This document shows, one piece after another, positions 41,560 to 42,529 of a stretch of 42,529 nucleotides of DNA (its first letter is position 1; each line of letters starts with the position of its first letter). This stretch comes from Oscillospiraceae bacterium (lineage in GTDB: Bacteria > Bacillota > Clostridia > Oscillospirales > Oscillospiraceae), in NCBI GenBank assembly GCA_017430985.1, contig JAFRLZ010000034.1, forward strand, positions 1 to 42,529. The letters are read 5' to 3'. The notes below the pieces were generated by a model that did no database searches, was not told the DNA's origin, and was given only the letters and a program-made list of their open reading frames with translations. The position numbers and the translations under genes were made by a program.

Positions 41560-41580
41560 CGTTTCACCTTCCCGTGGAAC

Positions 41581-41610
41581 ACTATAATATGGGCCGGCGG
41601 CGTCTGTCAA
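41581..41610 (-). promoter_or_regulatory. Candidate promoter of the HAD gene
   Basis: TTGACA (41605-41610), 18 bases, TATAGT (41581-41586) on the minus strand, 22 bases before the ATG. Confidence 0.65.
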
Positions 41611-41658
41611 TCCCGCCGGGCGGGCATAGAATGGGAAAAAGGACATCGAGGTGACGTC

Positions 41659-42529
41659 ATGTCGACACAATACTTTCTCGGAGCCAATTCCAAGGGCGGC
41701 TTCGTCTCGCTCTACGAAGGCTTCGCCGCGGCGCCGGGCGACCGGCTGCACATCGTCAAGGGCGGGCCCGGGACCGGCAAATCCGGTTTCATGCGGCGGA
41801 TCGGGGAGGCCGCGGAAAAGCGGGGCTATGCGGTGGAATACGTCCTCTGCTCCGGCGACCCGGGTTCCCTCGACGGCGTTTACATCCCCGCCCTCCGGCA
41901 GGGCTGGGCCGACGGCACCGCGCCGCACCGGCTGGAGCCCTCGGTCTTCGGCGCGGCTGGAGATTATGTTAACCTCGGCCGCTTCTGCCGCCTCCCGTTG
42001 GGCGATGCGGACGCGGCGGAGACGCGGCGCCTCACGGCCGCCTATCAGGCGCAGTATGCGCGCGCGTACGCCTTTCTCGACGCGGCGGCCGCGCTGCGGC
42101 GGGGCTGCCTGCCGCAGCTGTGGGAGGGCGAGACGCGCGTGTACGCCGAAAAGCGGCTGCGCGCGCTGCTGGGCCGGTTCGCCGCGGCGCGCGGCGCGGG
42201 AGCGCAGACGAGGCGCTTTCTGAGCGCGCTGAGCTGCAGCGGCGAGCTGCGGCTGTGCGAGGAGATCGCGCGGCTCTGCCCGGCCGTTTACGAGCTGGAC
42301 GACGAGCTGGGGCTCGCCGCCCCCGCGCTGCGCTTCGCCGTCGAGGAGGCCAAGCGGCGCTCTCTGGATGCCGTCGTCTGTCCCTCCCCGCTCGACCCGG
42401 AGGAGATCGAGGCCCTGCTGCTGCCCGGCACGGGGCTGGCGCTGCTGCGGGGCGGCTGGGGCGTTCCGGGCGCGCGGCACATGCGCCTCGACACGCTCGT
42501 GCCCGCCGAGACGCGCCGGGCGCTGCGCC
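41659..42529 (+). CDS. P-loop ATPase-like protein, 3' end cut by window
   Basis: The frame opens at 41659 with GAGGTG about 6 bases upstream and stays open to the window edge (290 codons). A Walker A motif, VKGGPGTGKSGFMRRI, lies at about residues 33-48, following an opening (FLGANSKGGFVSLYEG). I recall this opening in a family of clostridial and bacillar ATPases with two P-loop domains (PRK06851-like). The middle is Ala/Arg/Leu-rich and helical. No transmembrane segment is seen. The function of the family is not established, and the second half is missing here. Confidence 0.75.
   Translation, partial: MSTQYFLGANSKGGFVSLYEGFAAAPGDRLHIVKGGPGTGKSGFMRRIGEAAEKRGYAVEYVLCSGDPGSLDGVYIPALRQGWADGTAPHRLEPSVFGAAGDYVNLGRFCRLPLGDADAAETRRLTAAYQAQYARAYAFLDAAAALRRGCLPQLWEGETRVYAEKRLRALLGRFAAARGAGAQTRRFLSALSCSGELRLCEEIARLCPAVYELDDELGLAAPALRFAVEEAKRRSLDAVVCPSPLDPEEIEALLLPGTGLALLRGGWGVPGARHMRLDTLVPAETRRALR

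Noticed and set aside
41605-41632. Plus-strand promoter for the P-loop ATPase using the reverse complement of the HAD-gene -35 (TGTCAA, then TAGAAT)
   Set aside because: TGTCAA is a poor -35 and the spacing is 16; the match comes from the minus-strand TTGACA. No better plus-strand promoter was found.

Overview
The window is a GC-rich stretch of a low-GC-phylum (Firmicutes) chromosome. Promoters are TTGACA/TATAAT-like, Shine-Dalgarno sites are strong, and intrinsic terminators are common. Gene content (a Gram-positive CpsB/C/D phosphoregulatory system, class B sortase, LytR-CpsA-Psr ligase, a BspA-type leucine-rich-repeat giant, Rel and a CadC-like ArsR regulator) points to an anaerobic gut clostridium, most likely Oscillospirales. 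That placement is inferred from gene content and style; no rRNA or marker tree is available. No tRNA, rRNA, CRISPR array, insertion sequence or prophage was seen.

Layout. (1) 1-7410, minus strand: a capsule/exopolysaccharide operon read from a promoter at 7382-7410. In transcription order it encodes a membrane-anchored NodB-like protein, CpsC-type chain-length adaptor, CpsD-type tyrosine kinase with a Tyr-Gly tail, CpsB-type PHP phosphatase, class B sortase, a small surface protein with a QTGE-type sorting signal, an LCP ligase and a priming glycosyltransferase cut by the window edge. (2) 7594-13435, plus strand: two membrane proteins with an M20 peptidase, a nucleoside hydrolase/PfkB kinase pair, a small Cys-rich protein and an anchored protein. 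(3) 13447-17254, minus strand: an ECF sigma/anti-sigma pair with a probable self-recognised promoter, glycerol kinase, and an HMA metal-binding protein with a CadC-like repressor behind a very clear promoter-operator. (4) 17544-26370, minus strand: a secreted GLUG/Ig-like protein, and a unit made of a 2219-residue LRR/beta-helix protein, a 35-residue peptide starting in its stop codon, and a Pro/Ala/Thr-rich membrane protein. (5) 26575-32159, minus strand: a second polysaccharide operon (ABC export pair, GT4, NAD-dependent epimerase, two GT2 enzymes). (6) 32163-38776, plus strand: LOG protein, then recJ-rel-dtd-MBL hydrolase-small protein. (7) 38742-40780, minus strand: two tandem secreted lipase-like paralogues, each with its own matching promoter and near-identical terminator. 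(8) 40918-42529: a HAD phosphatase and the start of a P-loop ATPase running off the edge.

Together the window is dominated by cell-envelope functions: two polysaccharide pathways, sortase anchoring and several large secreted proteins, with housekeeping blocks between them. The least explained parts are the 35-residue peptide coupled to the giant protein, the sortase/substrate pair inside the capsule operon, the degenerate NodB-like protein heading that operon, and the duplicated lipase units.
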